From NCBI RefSeq assembly GCF_029867415.1, contig NW_026705395.1, positions 124,001 through 188,000 of the forward strand: DNA of 64,000 bases, given 5' to 3'. Made by a program: the position numbers and the translations under genes. Under the pieces are notes generated by a model. The model did no database searches and had not been told where the DNA came from. It was given only the letters and a program-made list of their open reading frames with translations. This stretch comes from Vicia villosa (Eukaryota > Streptophyta > Magnoliopsida > Fabales > Fabaceae). This document shows, piece by piece, positions 44,525 through 56,780 of this stretch. Within the stretch, counting starts at the first letter, position 1, and the number at the start of each line of letters is the position of its first letter.

Positions 44525-47500
44525 ATGGACAAGGAAGGTGGTGGATTTGTGAACAGACCACCCATTCTGGATGGATCTAATTATGATTATTGGAAACCTC
44601 GTATGGTGGCTTTTCTGAAATCCTTGGATAGTAAAGCATGGAGAGCTGCAAACAAAGGATGGGAACATCCTGTCACTACTAGAAAAGATGGCAAGTCATC
44701 CCTCAAACCTGAGGAAGAATGGAGCAAAGATGAGGAGGAGCTGGCTCTTGGCAACTCTAAAGCTTTAAATGCTCTATTCAATGGAAATGATAGGAATATA
44801 TTCAGACTAGTACACCATTGTGAACTAGCCAAAGATGTTTGGGATACCCTCAGAACTACTCATGAAGGCACCTCCAAAGTTAAGATGTCAAGACTTCAGT
44901 TGCTAACTACAAAGTTTGAGAATCTAAGGATGAAAGATGATGAAAGTATTCATGAGTTTCACATGAATATACTTGAAATTGCTAATACCTCAGGAGCTTT
45001 AGGAGAAAAAATGTCTGATGAAAAGCTAGTGAGAAAGATCCTTAGATCCTTGCCGAAGAGATTTAATATGAAAGTCACAGCTATAGAAGAGGCACAGGAT
45101 ATCAGCAATATGAAGGTAGAAGAATTAATTGGATCTCTTCAAACCTTTGAGATGGGGATCAGTGACAATACTGAAAAGAAGAATAAAAGTCTAGCTTTTG
45201 TGTCCAACTCTCAAGAAGAAGTAGAGGAAGGTACAGAAGAAAATCTATCTGAATCTATAGCCATGCTTGGAAGACAATTTAACAAGATTATGAGAAGAAT
45301 GGATCAGAAGTCAAGACCAAATGTCAAGAACATCTCATCTGACACTAACAGATCCTATGACTCTAACAGAAAGGTAAAACCTGAAGAAAAGTACAATCAA
45401 AGCAAAGGAATTCAGTGTCATGGATGTGAAGGATATGGACATATTAGAGCTGAATGTCCCACTTATCTCAAGAAACAAAAGAAAGGACTGTCAGTCTCCT
45501 GGTCTGATGAAGATTCTGAGAGTGATTTTGAAGAAGAATCTGCCAAACATGTCAGAGCCCTTACTGGTGTTTGTGTCTCTGATGAAGATTCTAGTGAAGA
45601 TGAGCTAACCTTTGAAGAATTGGCAGCATCTTACAGGAAGCTATGTATCAGAAGTGTTGAAGTCTGTCAACAAGGTGAAAAGCAGAAGAAATACATAGTC
45701 TAGTTGGAGGCTGATAACACAGGGCTTCGTGAAACTATATCTGGTCTAAACAGTGAAGTTACCATGCTAACATCCAAACTTGATCAGATGTCAAAATCTG
45801 TCAAAATGTTAAACAGTGGTTCTGATATGTTGGAAGAGATTTTACAGATTGGAAAGGGTTCAGGAGATATGTCTGGTATAGGATTTGTTGGTGCAAAGAA
45901 ACATCCTCAAGCTAGTAGTAATGCTAAACCAGAATCTAAGATGTTGAACCTAATGTCAAAACATGTGACTCAACATCATGACAAAAGTAAAATGAAGAGG
46001 AAATTTCAAAGATGGAGATGCCATTACTGTGGTAGATTTGGACACATTAAGCCCTTCTGTTTCAGATTATATGGATACCCAGACCAAGCTCCATACTACA
46101 GACCCAAGCAGATCATGCCCATCAAGAAGCAACAGTGGACACCTAAAAATATGGCTTTAATAGCTCATACATCTCTCAGAGTATCAACCAAAGAAGATTG
46201 GTATTTTGACAGTGGATGTTCCAGACACATGACTGGAATCAAGAATCTATTAGTAGATATCAAAAACCATTCAACTAGCTATGTAACTTTTGGTGATGGA
46301 GCTAAAGGAGAAATCAAAGGGGTTGGAAAACTAGACTGCTCAGGAGTTCCAAATCTGGAAGGTGTCTTGTTGGTCAAAGGCTTGACTGCTAATCTCATAA
46401 GCATTAGTCAACTTTGTGACCAAGGATACCAAGTTAACTTCACTAAAGCTGAGTGTGTGGTTACTAATGAAGGAAAGGAAGTGGTAATGAGGGGAGTCAG
46501 ATCCAAAGATAACTGTTACTTGTGGGTTTCTCATGAATCTAGCTACTCAACTGTATGTTCTAAAAAAGAAGAAGCAAAGTTGTGGCATCAAAGACTTGGT
46601 CACCTTCATCTAAGAGGTATGAAAATGATTATTTCTATGGAAGCTGTGAGAGGAATTCCCAAGTTACAAATTGATGAAGGAAGAATATGTGGTGAATGTC
46701 AGGTAGGAAAACAAACCAGGATGTCACATCCAAAGGTTAGACATCTGACTACTTCCAGGGTTCTAGAACTGCTTCATATGGACTTGATGGGACCTATGCA
46801 AATGGAAAGTCTTGGTGGAAAGAAATATGCTTATGTGGTTGTGGACGACTACTCCAGATACACTTGGATAAACTTCATCAGAGAGAAGTCAGATGTGTTT
46901 GATGTATTCAAAGACCTGTGTCAAAGAATTCAAAGGGAAAAGGAAAATGATGGTGTGAGAATCAGAAGTGATCATGGAAAGGAATTTGAGAATCAAAAGT
47001 TTGCTGATTTCTGCTCCTCTGAAGGGATACACCATGAATTTTCATCTCCTATTACTCCACAGCAAAATTGGGTTGTTGAAAGGATAAATAGAACCATTCA
47101 ATAATCATCCAGAGCTATGATTCATGCTAAGAAACTCCCTATTTATTTCTGGGCTGAAGCCATGAATACTGCCTGTTATGTTCATAATAGAGTTACCTTA
47201 AGGAAGGGAACCTCTACCACTTTGTATGAGATCTGGAAGGGAAGAAAACCCACTGTCAAATACTTCCATGTGTTTGGTAGTAAGTGTTACATTCTTGCTG
47301 ATAGAGATCACAAAAGGAAGATGGATTCCAAGAGTGATGAAGGGATTTTTCTGGGCTACTCTACAAACAACAGAGCCTATAGAGTTTTCAACTCAAGAAC
47401 CAGAATAATCATGGAATCCATAAATGTAGTGGTTGATGATGTTCACAAACAAGCAGATGTCACAGATGATGTTGGAACATTCTGGGAACCCGCAGCTGAA

Positions 47501-49218
47501 GGATCTAAGAAAGAAGATGATTGCAGTCCTACTGTTACAGAAGCTGAAGCTGAACCCTCTAACAAAGGACCCTCTATAAGAGTTCAAAAAGATCATCCTA
47601 GTGAACTTATTATAGGAGATCCCAACAGTGGAGTTGTTACAAGGTCAAGAGAACAGGTCTCAAACTCCTGTTTTGTATCAAAAATTGAACCCAAGAATGT
47701 TAAGGAAGCATTGACAGATGAGTTTTGGATTAATGCTATGCAAGAAGAACTAGGCCAGTTTGAAAGGAATGAAGTATGGGAGCTGGTTCCAAGACCTAAA
47801 GGTACAAATGTCATTGGAACAAAATGGGTTTACAAGAATAAGTCAGATGAACTGGGAACTATTATCAGAAACAAAGCAAGGCTAGTTGCTCAAGGATACA
47901 CTCAAGTTGAAGGAATTGACTTTGATGAAACTTTTGCTCCTGTTGCTAGACTTGAGTCAATTAGATTGTTGTTAGGAGTTGCTTGTATTCTAAAATTCAA
48001 ACTATACCAGATGGATGTGAAAAGTGCTTTCTTAAATGGATACTTGAGTGAGGAAGTTTATGTGGAACAACCTAAAGGCTTTGCTGATCCAAACCATCCT
48101 GATCATGTGTACAAACTAAGAAAAGCTCTTTATGGCCTGAAACAAGCTCCTAGAGCTTGGTATGAGAGACTAACTGAGTTTCTTACTAGTAATGGTTACA
48201 GGAAAGGAGGGATAGATAAAACTCTTTTTGTTAAAGATGAAGGAGGAAAGATCCTGATTGCTCAAATCTATGTGGATGATATTGTGTTTGGTGGGATGTC
48301 AAACAAGATGATTAGACATTTTGTTGATTAGATGCAATCATAATTTGAAATAAGTCTAGTTGGAGAATTAACTTACTTTCTTGGGCTGCAAGTTAAACAG
48401 ATGGAAGACTCAATTTTTCTCTCTCAGAGCAAGTATGCCAAAAAGATTGTAAAAAATTTGGGATGGAAAATGCTAGTCACAAAAGAACACCTGCACCTAC
48501 TCATTTAAAATTGTCCAAAGATGAAAAGGGCACTAATGTTGATCAAAGTTTGTATAGAAGCATGATAGGAAGTCTGCTGTATCTCACAGCTAGTAGGCCT
48601 GATATTGCTTTTGCTGTTGGGGTGTGTGCTAGATATCAAGCAGAACCCAAGATCAGTCACATAAATCAAGTCAAGAGGATTTTGAAATATGTGAATGGCA
48701 CTTGTGAGTATGGTATGCTCTACTCTCATGGGTGTGAACCAATTCTCACTGGATATTGTGATGCAGATTGGGCTGGAAGTGCTGATGACAGAAAAAGTAC
48801 GTCAGGAGGATGTTTCTTCTTGGGGAATAACCTTATCTCATGGTTCAGCAAGAAACAAAATTGTGTATCCCTATCCACTGCAGAGGCAGAATACATTGCA
48901 GCAGGAAGTAGTTGTTCTCAGCTTCTTTGGATGAAACAAATGTTAACAGAATATAATGTCACACAAGATGTCATGACATTATATTGTGACAACCTAAGTG
49001 CCATTAATATTTCAAAGAATCCTATCCAGCATAGTAGGACCAAGCACATTGATATTATGCATCACTTCATAAGAGATCTTGTTGAAGATAAAGTAATCGC
49101 CTTGGAACATGTTGCTACTAACCTTCAACTGGCTGATATTTTCACAAAAGCTTTGGATGCTAATCAATTTGAAAATTTGAGAAGTAAGCTAGGTATTTGT
49201 CTTTGTGAGGAATTATAG
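44525..49218 (+). pseudogene. Copia-2 gag-pol, four stops and one frameshift
   Basis: Sister copy of the Copia-1 polyprotein with the same domain order: gag, two CCHC knuckles, protease DSG, integrase, RT with YVDDIVFGG, RNase H. Breaks are TAG 45701-45703, TAA 47102-47104, TAG 48329-48331, TAA 48341-48343 and a one-base loss near 48451-48458. The TAA at 48341 is at the same codon as the second stop in Copia-1; the others are private. The stops at 45701 and 48329 read CAG in Copia-1, a C-to-T change in a CHG context. Confidence 0.95.
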
Positions 49219-49416
49219 CAATTAACCGTTTGTGGGGCCAATAGTATTCTATTCTCCAAATATTTGTTATCATTGCATATTAAAGTGTATTTTCCCCCTA
49301 ACTTTCACTCCTTCCAAACGGTCCCTATTCCCACAAATCCTATTTTCTGCATTCACTCTACCTCACCGATTTTCTGCATTAAAAAACCCTTCCCCATCGT
49401 TTCATTCCTTCTCAGC

Positions 49417-51312
49417 ATGTCTCAGATTTCTCCTTCAAAGAAGACGACTTCCCGCTCTAAAACAGTATCCGATTCTAGGGCACCAAATATGGTGAGTGAT
49501 CAGGATGTTGTGATGGATGTTGTGCCCTTGAACACGGTTCCGGCTACTGATCATGTTAGTAGTATACCAAGAAAGATGCATGCGCGAAAATCGACTGGTG
49601 GGTCCGTTCCAGAAACTTTTTCTGCTAGGGATAAAGAGGGTTCTGCATATGTCCACAATGCGATCGCAGGTCTTGTCACGAGAATCTTGAATGAAGGTCA
49701 CAAGGTAGAAGGAATATCTGTTCCTTTAGCCCAAGCTTCTGCTCCTAAGAACAGCAAAGACGATCAAGTTGATGCTAGCAAAGATCATGTTGATGTTGAG
49801 ACATCTGAAGCTAACAATGTTGAGACTTCTGATGCTAAAGATGTTGAAACATCTGGAGCTAAAGATGCTGAGATTCTTGAAACAGAGAAAGCTGAAGAGG
49901 TCACTGCTACTTCTCCTAAAGAGAAGCTTACTCGCCCTATTGACAGTGTAAATGATGTGGTGGATCTGGATAATCTAGATGATCCTATTGACATTGCTGA
50001 TGATGACCTCATCTCTAGCATTTCTAACAGAGTCAAGGCTCGAAGGGGACAGCAGGTTGATGATCAACATCTTCCCAAGACTAAAGTTGCTCCTCTAAAG
50101 AATGCCACCAAAGAAAAGATCAAGAAGTGGAAAGAAAGAAGTGTTTCTGACTCAGAGGACAATGTCCTAAGTGATGTCCCTGACATCCCTTCAAAGAAGA
50201 AGATTGCTGTCACCAAATCCTCCACAAAGGTTCGTGATGCTCCCTTAGACAACATTTATTTGCACTATGCTTCAAATGCTATCTAGTGGAAGTTTGTTTA
50301 TCAGAGAAGACTGGATCTGGAAAGAGAGCTTGCAAATGATGCTCTGGAATGTCAAGAGGTCATGAAGCTCATCAAATCTGCAGGTTTGCTTAAAACTGTT
50401 ACTCATCTTTCTAAATGCTATGAAATGCTCGTGAAGGAGTTTATAGTAAATTTGTCTCAAGATTGTGCTGATGGGAAAGCTGAGGATTTTCATAAGGTGT
50501 ATGTTAGAAGAAAATGTATAGATTTCTCCCCAACTGTTGTCAACCTCTATCGAGGTAGGGATGATGAGGCTCAACCTGAGCTTGAAGTGACTGACAATGA
50601 GGTGTGCAAAGTTATCACTGGTGGTAAGGTTAAGAAATGGCTCATAAAGAGTAAATTGTCTGCTAGTCTTCTTAATGTCAGGTATGCTTTGCTGCACAAA
50701 ATTGGTGCTGCTAACTGGGTGCTTACCAATCACACTTCTACCATTGTTGTTGACCTAGGTAGATTCATATATGTTGTGGGAACCAAGACAAAGTTTGATT
50801 ATGGAACTTACATATTTGATCAAACTATGAGGCATGTTGGTACCTCTGCTACCAAGCTACCCATTGCTTTTCCATCCCTGATATGTGGGATAATCCTCAA
50901 GCAATACCCTGGAATTCTGAAAGCTAAAGACTCTGTGTGTAAGAGGGAGAGTGCTTTGTCCTTCCACTATAAGCTGCTCCAAAGGTCAGATGACACAACA
51001 TCTGCTGGGACATCACAAACCAGCAAATCTGTGAACAAATCCTCTCTTATTGCTGAGCTGAAAGAGACTTGTAAAGAGTTGGACAATAGGAAGATGAAGC
51101 TTGAAAAGCTCATTCAAAGACTTGAGCAGTCTGCAGATGATGATCATGCTGGTGGAAGTGATGGTGAAACTAATGATGAAGAAAATGGTGCTGATAGTGG
51201 TGATGATGATGAGGCTGAGGATAGTGAGGGTGCTGAAGAGACTGGGAGTAGTGATGCTGGTGAAGAGACTGGTGGCTCTAGTGATGAAGAGACTGGTGGA
51301 TCTGACAATTAG
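49417..51312 (+). pseudogene. third ('envelope-like') ORF of Copia-2, one stop
   Basis: It starts MSQISPSKK at the position equivalent to the Copia-1 third ORF and keeps the same layout: Ser-rich start, acidic middle, Lys-rich patches, conserved central part, acidic tail. A TAG at 50284-50286 interrupts it; Copia-1 has CAG there. It is about 36 codons shorter than the Copia-1 ORF because of length differences in the low-complexity parts. No signal peptide or membrane segment is evident. Confidence 0.9.
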
Positions 51313-51649
51313 CCCTACTTCATTTATGCTGTTTTCTCTTTTGACTGACTTGGTGTTTCTCTTTCTGTACTTTTGTTTTGGTTTGGCTTCCTTTTGTGGC
51401 TAAAACGGGGGAGTAATGGATATTTTCTGGTTTCTGGTCTCTTTGACAATGGATATTGGTATTCTGTAACAGATGTTTAAATAGCTGTTTTCTGGTTTTT
51501 CTGGTGATTAAACAAGCTGGTTGTTGTTTCCCTTTTGCTACAGAATTTATTTTTCTGTATTCTTGGTGTTGTGATCTGCTGCTTGTGCTATGATATTATA
51601 TGGTTACATCTATTCTTGTTTTAGCCAAAAATTTGCCAAAGGGGGAGTT
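51313..51649 (+). other. Copia-2 3' untranslated region with two polypurine tracts
   Basis: GGCTAAAACGGGGGAG near 51410 and TTTGCCAAAGGGGGAGTT directly before the LTR, matching Copia-1. The intervening T-rich sequence is shorter than in Copia-1. Confidence 0.8.
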
Positions 51650-51700
51650 TGTAGATGTTGTTGATTGGCTGTAATTTTTCGTAAAACTCATTGTGATATT
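51650..51700 (+). mobile_element. Copia-2 3' LTR, first part
   Basis: 51 bp from TGTAGATGTT to TTGTGATATT, split here by Ogre-C. The last five bases (51696-51700) are the left copy of the target duplication. Confidence 0.93.
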
Positions 51701-52557
51701 TGTCATACCCTAAAATTTACCCGATATAATTCGCATCTGTCCATTTATTAAGGGCGTTAAAAATTAGGAGCCATAGGGTTTAATATACCTATTATTAAAC
51801 TCGTTCTCCTATAAAACTCCCGTATAAATTGGTTTAAAATAAATAGAGTGTGAACAGCAAATATTCAAGGTCCAATTCATTTTGGCCCATTTGTTTCTAG
51901 TCATTTACTCATTTTCTTTACAAATTTTCCATTTGTCTATTAAATAATATTACTATTATTAATAACTATTTGGATTATTTTTAGAATTATTATATAATTT
52001 TGTTTCTAAAATATAGGAGTTCAATTATAATCATTCTTATCATGTTTTTTATTAATCCTAATTATTAATATTATTGGTTAATTAGTTTTTTTTTACTGAC
52101 TAATTAATTAACTAATTAATTGAAGTTAATTGGGGTTAGTGTTGATGTTGGCGTTTTTGTTTGTCTTTTGGGCCACAATGCAAAAACAAATAAAAAAATT
52201 CATTGGGCCTTATGGGTCATCAGGAGTCAGACCGGGTCAAACCCAACCCGGTTCCTATTCACCTTTCTTCTCCACGCAGAAACCCTACCTCCAACAGCGG
52301 CGCCGCTCCCCCACCATTCAAACCCTAACTTCAACCAAATCTCAATCCAGGCCCAAGGATCCAAACGCAGTCACAATCAAATCGGAAACAGAATCAAATC
52401 CCAAATAGATTGCAATCAAATCTCGGAATCAAATTATAACATAAATCAAAATAAAAGATTTTATTGAATCAAATCTTACAACGAATCAATTTACAAACTT
52501 AAAACTAAGTGAATCTAAGCTAATCTATATTTTCCTAATCAAACGAAACCCTAAGAC

Positions 52558-52564
52558 TATAAAT
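52558..52564 (+). promoter_or_regulatory. TATA box of the Ogre-C LTR
   Basis: TATAAAT, conserved in the 3' LTR near 61738. All the LTR hairpins described lie downstream and so would be in the transcript. Confidence 0.55.
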
Positions 52565-53690
52565 CAAAAAGAAGAAATCAGATGAAAGGAGGAGGTTTTA
52601 TGAAAAAAAAACTTAGGCGCCGCCGCGAACTCGAACTCCTCGAAGCTTGAATCTCTGATCGGAACCTGCGAAGCACAGAGAAAGAAGGAGGAGATTAGGA
52701 GGAGTAGATCAGAAATTGGAGCTTACACAAAAGGTAAACATGAAATCACTTAGCTTAGTTTTGTGTGTTTGCGTGAGAAATTGATTGTTGTGACTGCTTT
52801 TGCTTTAAGATTTGATGCGGTTAGGGTTCTTAAGATAACAAAATTGGGGTTAGGGTTCTTGTGTTTGGGAGTTAGGGTTCATAGGTTATGTGTGTTTCTG
52901 GGTGTATCAATGAAGGTGAGGTCAGAAGAAGATGAAGATTGTAACAATCTTCATCTGGGTTCGTCTTTCTGGGTTCGGTTAGGAGGTGTGTCTGGGATGA
53001 TGATGAATATTCTGAAGAATATTCATCGGACATTGGGTTTCTAGGGTGGTTCTGGGGACGGAATAGGGTTGCGGACGGTGGCCGGAGGTTGTCTTCTGGA
53101 TTTTTGTTAGAGGATGAGGGAGAGAACGAGAGAGATCCAAGAGAGAGAAGAGGGTTAGAGAGAGAAAGAAGAGGCAGAAAAGAAAGGAAGAGTGGAGAGA
53201 ATAAACGAATAACTCCCCCTAGACCGTCGGATTAACGACACGTGGCCTCCTGATGGCCGCCTGTTGGCACTTGGACGTTGATCCAGTGCGTATCCTTGCC
53301 ATACATCCTAATTCAATAAACGCATGCAGACCGTTGATGAGAACCTCGAGCGAATCTTGACAGTCCACCACGCCTGAGAATACACCATGCACAACATACC
53401 TTCACCTCACTCAATAACACATGCGAGCCGTACGATTGTCTTGGATTCAGATCAAGATGATCCTAATTCTGTAGTGCACCATTAGCCATGCGCCTGCGCC
53501 ACACTGGATCCAACGGATCCTTACCTCTAGTGGGCCAGGCCTCTTCTTATTAACACCTCCCAAATTCCTACCCTGAACATAGAGTACACCCCCTTCATAA
53601 ATTAAAAAAATAATAATAACATTTAATTAATTAATTTTGTGAAATTTAAATTGTTTAATTATTTGGTCTCTCTTGATCATTTAATCCAAT

Positions 53691-54055
53691 TTTCTCCTCG
53701 AACCGACTAAATCCATTAGTCGTAGTAGACGAGAAATAAGTTTTGATCATTTAATTTACTTATTAATAATATAATTGATTTTAATCTATTTATTAATAAT
53801 ATCATCGATTCCAGTTTAATTCTCTCCTCGACTCGACTAAATCTATTAGTCGCATTAGACGAGAGATAAAGCGATAAAACATTAATATTAATTCTCTTCT
53901 CGACCCGACTAAATCTATTAGTCGTATTAGACAAGAGATGAAAAATATTTATTCAAAACACATTTAATTTGCTGCCCGCGACGATCAATCTATCGATCTG
54001 AGTAACCAGCAATGCTCCTTAATCTGTTAGCTATATTGACCAAATCTATTGGTCA
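53691..54055 (+). repeat. four hairpins with conserved loop ATCYA in the Ogre-C LTR
   Basis: CGACTAA-ATCCA-TTAGTCG (53704-53722), CGACTAA-ATCTA-TTAGTCG (53834-53852 and 53906-53924) and TGACCAA-ATCTA-TTGGTCA (54037-54055). The first three are enclosed by outer arms that also pair (TTTCTC/GAGAAA, TCTCTC/GAGAGA, TCTCTT/AAGAGA). Stem changes are compensated; the loop is kept. Confidence 0.75.
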
Positions 54056-54527
54056 TCGCATCTAACGGTGCCATATCAAATCAGGGTTGTACGCCGGAGT
54101 CTAAAACATTCAAACACTTCAAATCAAACTACGGATTTTTATCCTAGGCAACTCAAAATGCCTTTCAAAACAACGTCAAAATAATAATCAAATTCTAATT
54201 CTAAGGCGTACAATCCTGTGCCCGAACTACGTTGACTCTGATTCTCCATAAGGAGATACGTAGGCACTTGGTAACAAGGCGAGTCCCCCTCCCTAAAATC
54301 TCAATTTTTACCCTTTTCAATTCCTTAGCTATTAACCTTAACTTTTGGCCATAAACTGTAACCTTAGATTCAAAGCCAGTAGGAAAGGGTTGAGGGTGCC
54401 TAACACCTTCCCTCGACCTGATTATAATAACTTACCCCGATCTCTAAACTGCGTAGGGTTTCCTATTCGCCCTTCAGAATAGGTGGCGACTCAAAAAACC
54501 TTTAATTTTAGGGCAGGTTGCTACAGC

Positions 54528-54545
54528 TGGCGACTCTGCTGGGGA
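54528..54545 (+). promoter_or_regulatory. Ogre-C primer-binding site
   Basis: TGGCGACTCTGCTGGGGA, two bases after the LTR. The TGG start matches the complement of a tRNA CCA end. Ogre elements are known to use tRNA-Arg; the exact tRNA was not checked. Confidence 0.75.
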
Positions 54546-55204
54546 TACACTATAGGTGAATTATTATGCTCCTAAGGCTTGAGAGGATTTAGGTTTGTGG
54601 TTTAGGTTTTGGCGAAACTTTTAGGGTTTGGCTAATTCGCCATTTTAGGGTTTAGGGTTTTTTATAAATATTTAAATTTTATTTATTTATTTATTTATTC
54701 GCAATTGCATTTATTTACAGCCATTTTATTTATTTACAGTAATTTAATTAAATATTTTGTTTATCTGAATATTTGTTATTTTACTACATCTTTTGGGATA
54801 TTATAAATTGCGTTAAACCTAAGCGTGGGAATTATATTTAAGACCAGAGGGGAATTACATCGCCTACGAGTCTTATTATAATTCCACTCAGAGTGGGTTG
54901 AATATCCGGAAAGGTCTGATATGAGGCTTGACCTTGTTGAGGGTTGGACTTGGTATTTGGCTGATCTCTCTGGGAACCTACCCCTAAAACTCGAACCTCA
55001 TGGATAAAATGAGTTGTTCTAAAATCCAAAGAGACAAAAAGTCCCGGCGGCTACGAACGACCCCATGAGACCTTCTAGAACATACCAATGGGAAGGGTAG
55101 GCACCCTAAGCCGCTACGTCGAACCTATGAACCTAGGGCTTATGTGCTTACGTGCTTATTATATATGCAATTTATATATTGCGAATGTCTTGCTTCTAAC
55201 TTTT
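54546..55204 (+). other. Ogre-C leader
   Basis: Non-coding sequence after the primer-binding site with A/T-rich runs (near 54660-54780). No gene or clear signal is present apart from short unsupported frames. Confidence 0.5.
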
Positions 55205-56060
55205 GCAGGTATTCCTACGCACTCCCTGGCCTGCAGGGACTCTAATTTCGAGACCATGTCCTTCCCACGAAGGACGCCTCCATTTACGCACGTTGATTGG
55301 CCTCACGATGGCTATGAGACTTAGTGACTGTCATGAACGGTCACCCCACGCTTGCATCTACGCACTCCCTAGCCTGTAGGGACTTTCCTTATATATCCTT
55401 GTATTCTTACAACTACGTGTCCTTCCCACAAAGGACATCTTCGTTTACGCACGTCAATTGGCCTCTCGATGGCCATGCGATCTAGTGACTGTCTCGAACG
55501 GTCACCCCGTGCTTGCTCCTACGCATCCCCTAGCCTATATGGATTCTATTTCTAAAATCGCATCCTTCGTACGAAGGACATCTTCACTAGCATACGTCAA
55601 TTGGCCTCTCGATGTCCATGCGATTCAGTGACTGTCTTGAACGGTCACCCCGTGCTTGCTTCTACACACTCCCTAGCCCGTAGGGATTTTCTTTTACATC
55701 CATGTGTTTTCACAACGACGCGTCCTTCCCCGAAGGACAACTTCATTAGCATGCGTTCGATTGGCCTCTCGATGGCTATGAGATCTAGTGACTGTCTTGA
55801 ACGGTCACTCCATGTTTGTTTCTGCACACCCCCTAACTTGTAGGGTTTGGATTCCCATCCCTACATCTTTCATCCCTAGCCTGTAGGGATTTCTCTTCAT
55901 TTGATATCGTCCTTAGATAGGTTGTGTTCCACATAGAGAACCTTCCCACAAGGGACAACGTCATTGGTACACGTTGAACGGCCTCTCGATGGCCATGATA
56001 CTTTGTGACTGTCTTGAACGGTCACCAGCCGCTACCTTCTGCATACTCCCTAATCTAAGG
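55205..56060 (+). repeat. ~150-bp tandem repeat, 5-6 copies
   Basis: Phrases CTACGCACTCCCTAGCCTGTAG, CGTCAATTGGCCTCTCGATG and GTGACTGTCTTGAACGGTCA recur in the same order at about 150-bp steps (near 55210, 55360, 55511, 55660, 55815 and a looser copy near 56030). GTGACTG and AACGGTCA flank a short palindromic turn. The array is non-coding. Confidence 0.85.
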
Positions 56061-56780
56061 GATTTCCATTAGCGTGTCATAACATTTATCCTGCAAAGAT
56101 TCCACGAGGGTCTAATGTCGCCTCTAAGGCTATCCCTAGGATCATATGTCACACGTCTGCATTGCATACAAGGAATTACAATACAAGGAGTCTCTCGCAT
56201 ATCCATGCATTCGCATTTTCATGCTGTCATACATTTACATCTACATTTGCATTTTTGTCTTCACCCTTATCTAATCAACAACTACGCTGGCTGATTTCCT
56301 GAGACTCATAAATGAACTCAAGAAGAGCCCTAAAATGTGGAGAGAGGAGAATCAACCATTGAATGTTCAAAGGAGCTTGGTCCTACAAGGAGAAAAGGTT
56401 GCCCTTCATTATACAAACTACGTACTTACGCCTACGCCCGCGCCTATGCCTCCTCATGTTGGGGCAGTCGACGCAATAAGGTCGTTACCGAGCAGGAGTT
56501 GGTTCAACAAAGAAGTTCCCCCATAGATACACTTAAGGGGTATCTACTTATAAAGGGGTTCATCTTAGAACGCAATGTAGCTTACGAGAATACCTTACAA
56601 CGGTTTGTGGGGCAAAGGATTAGTCCAACTGGGGGCAATATCTTGAACAAGGATGCATAGGCATGGTGGAGGGGAAGCAAGATTTAATTGAAGAAGGGGT
56701 CATTGAGTACGGCCAGCCTAAAGAGCCGCACAAGTTTAATGCTATAGATGCCCAGAAGGAGGGATTCTTAGATCATTAGT
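56061..56780 (+). other. Ogre-C internal remnant with small open frames
   Basis: Two overlapping frames (56335-56526 and 56337-56660, up to 107 codons) and a short frame ending near 56778 lie here. They have no motif recognised as gag or pol. They may be leftovers of a coding region lost when the element became non-autonomous. Confidence 0.35.

Larger units (their letters stand above)
51701..54525 (+). mobile_element. Ogre-C 5' LTR
   Basis: 2,825 bp from TGTCATACCCTAAAATTTAC to GGGCAGGTTGCTACA. It has a TATA box (TATAAAT, 52558-52564), two strong inverted repeats (52931-52955, 53002-53027) and four hairpins with a common loop (53704-54055). Short open frames (for example 52763-53044) are G-rich low-complexity sequence without known similarity and are not called as genes. 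Confidence 0.93.

Noticed and set aside
52763..53044. Protein gene in the Ogre-C LTR, repeated at 61941-62222
   Set aside because: The frame lies in G-rich LTR leader sequence with inverted repeats, has no recognisable domain and is present twice because both LTRs carry it.
55601..55843. Small ORFs in the 150-bp array of Ogre-C
   Set aside because: They span repeat units, occur on both strands and show no motif; chance frames in a tandem repeat.
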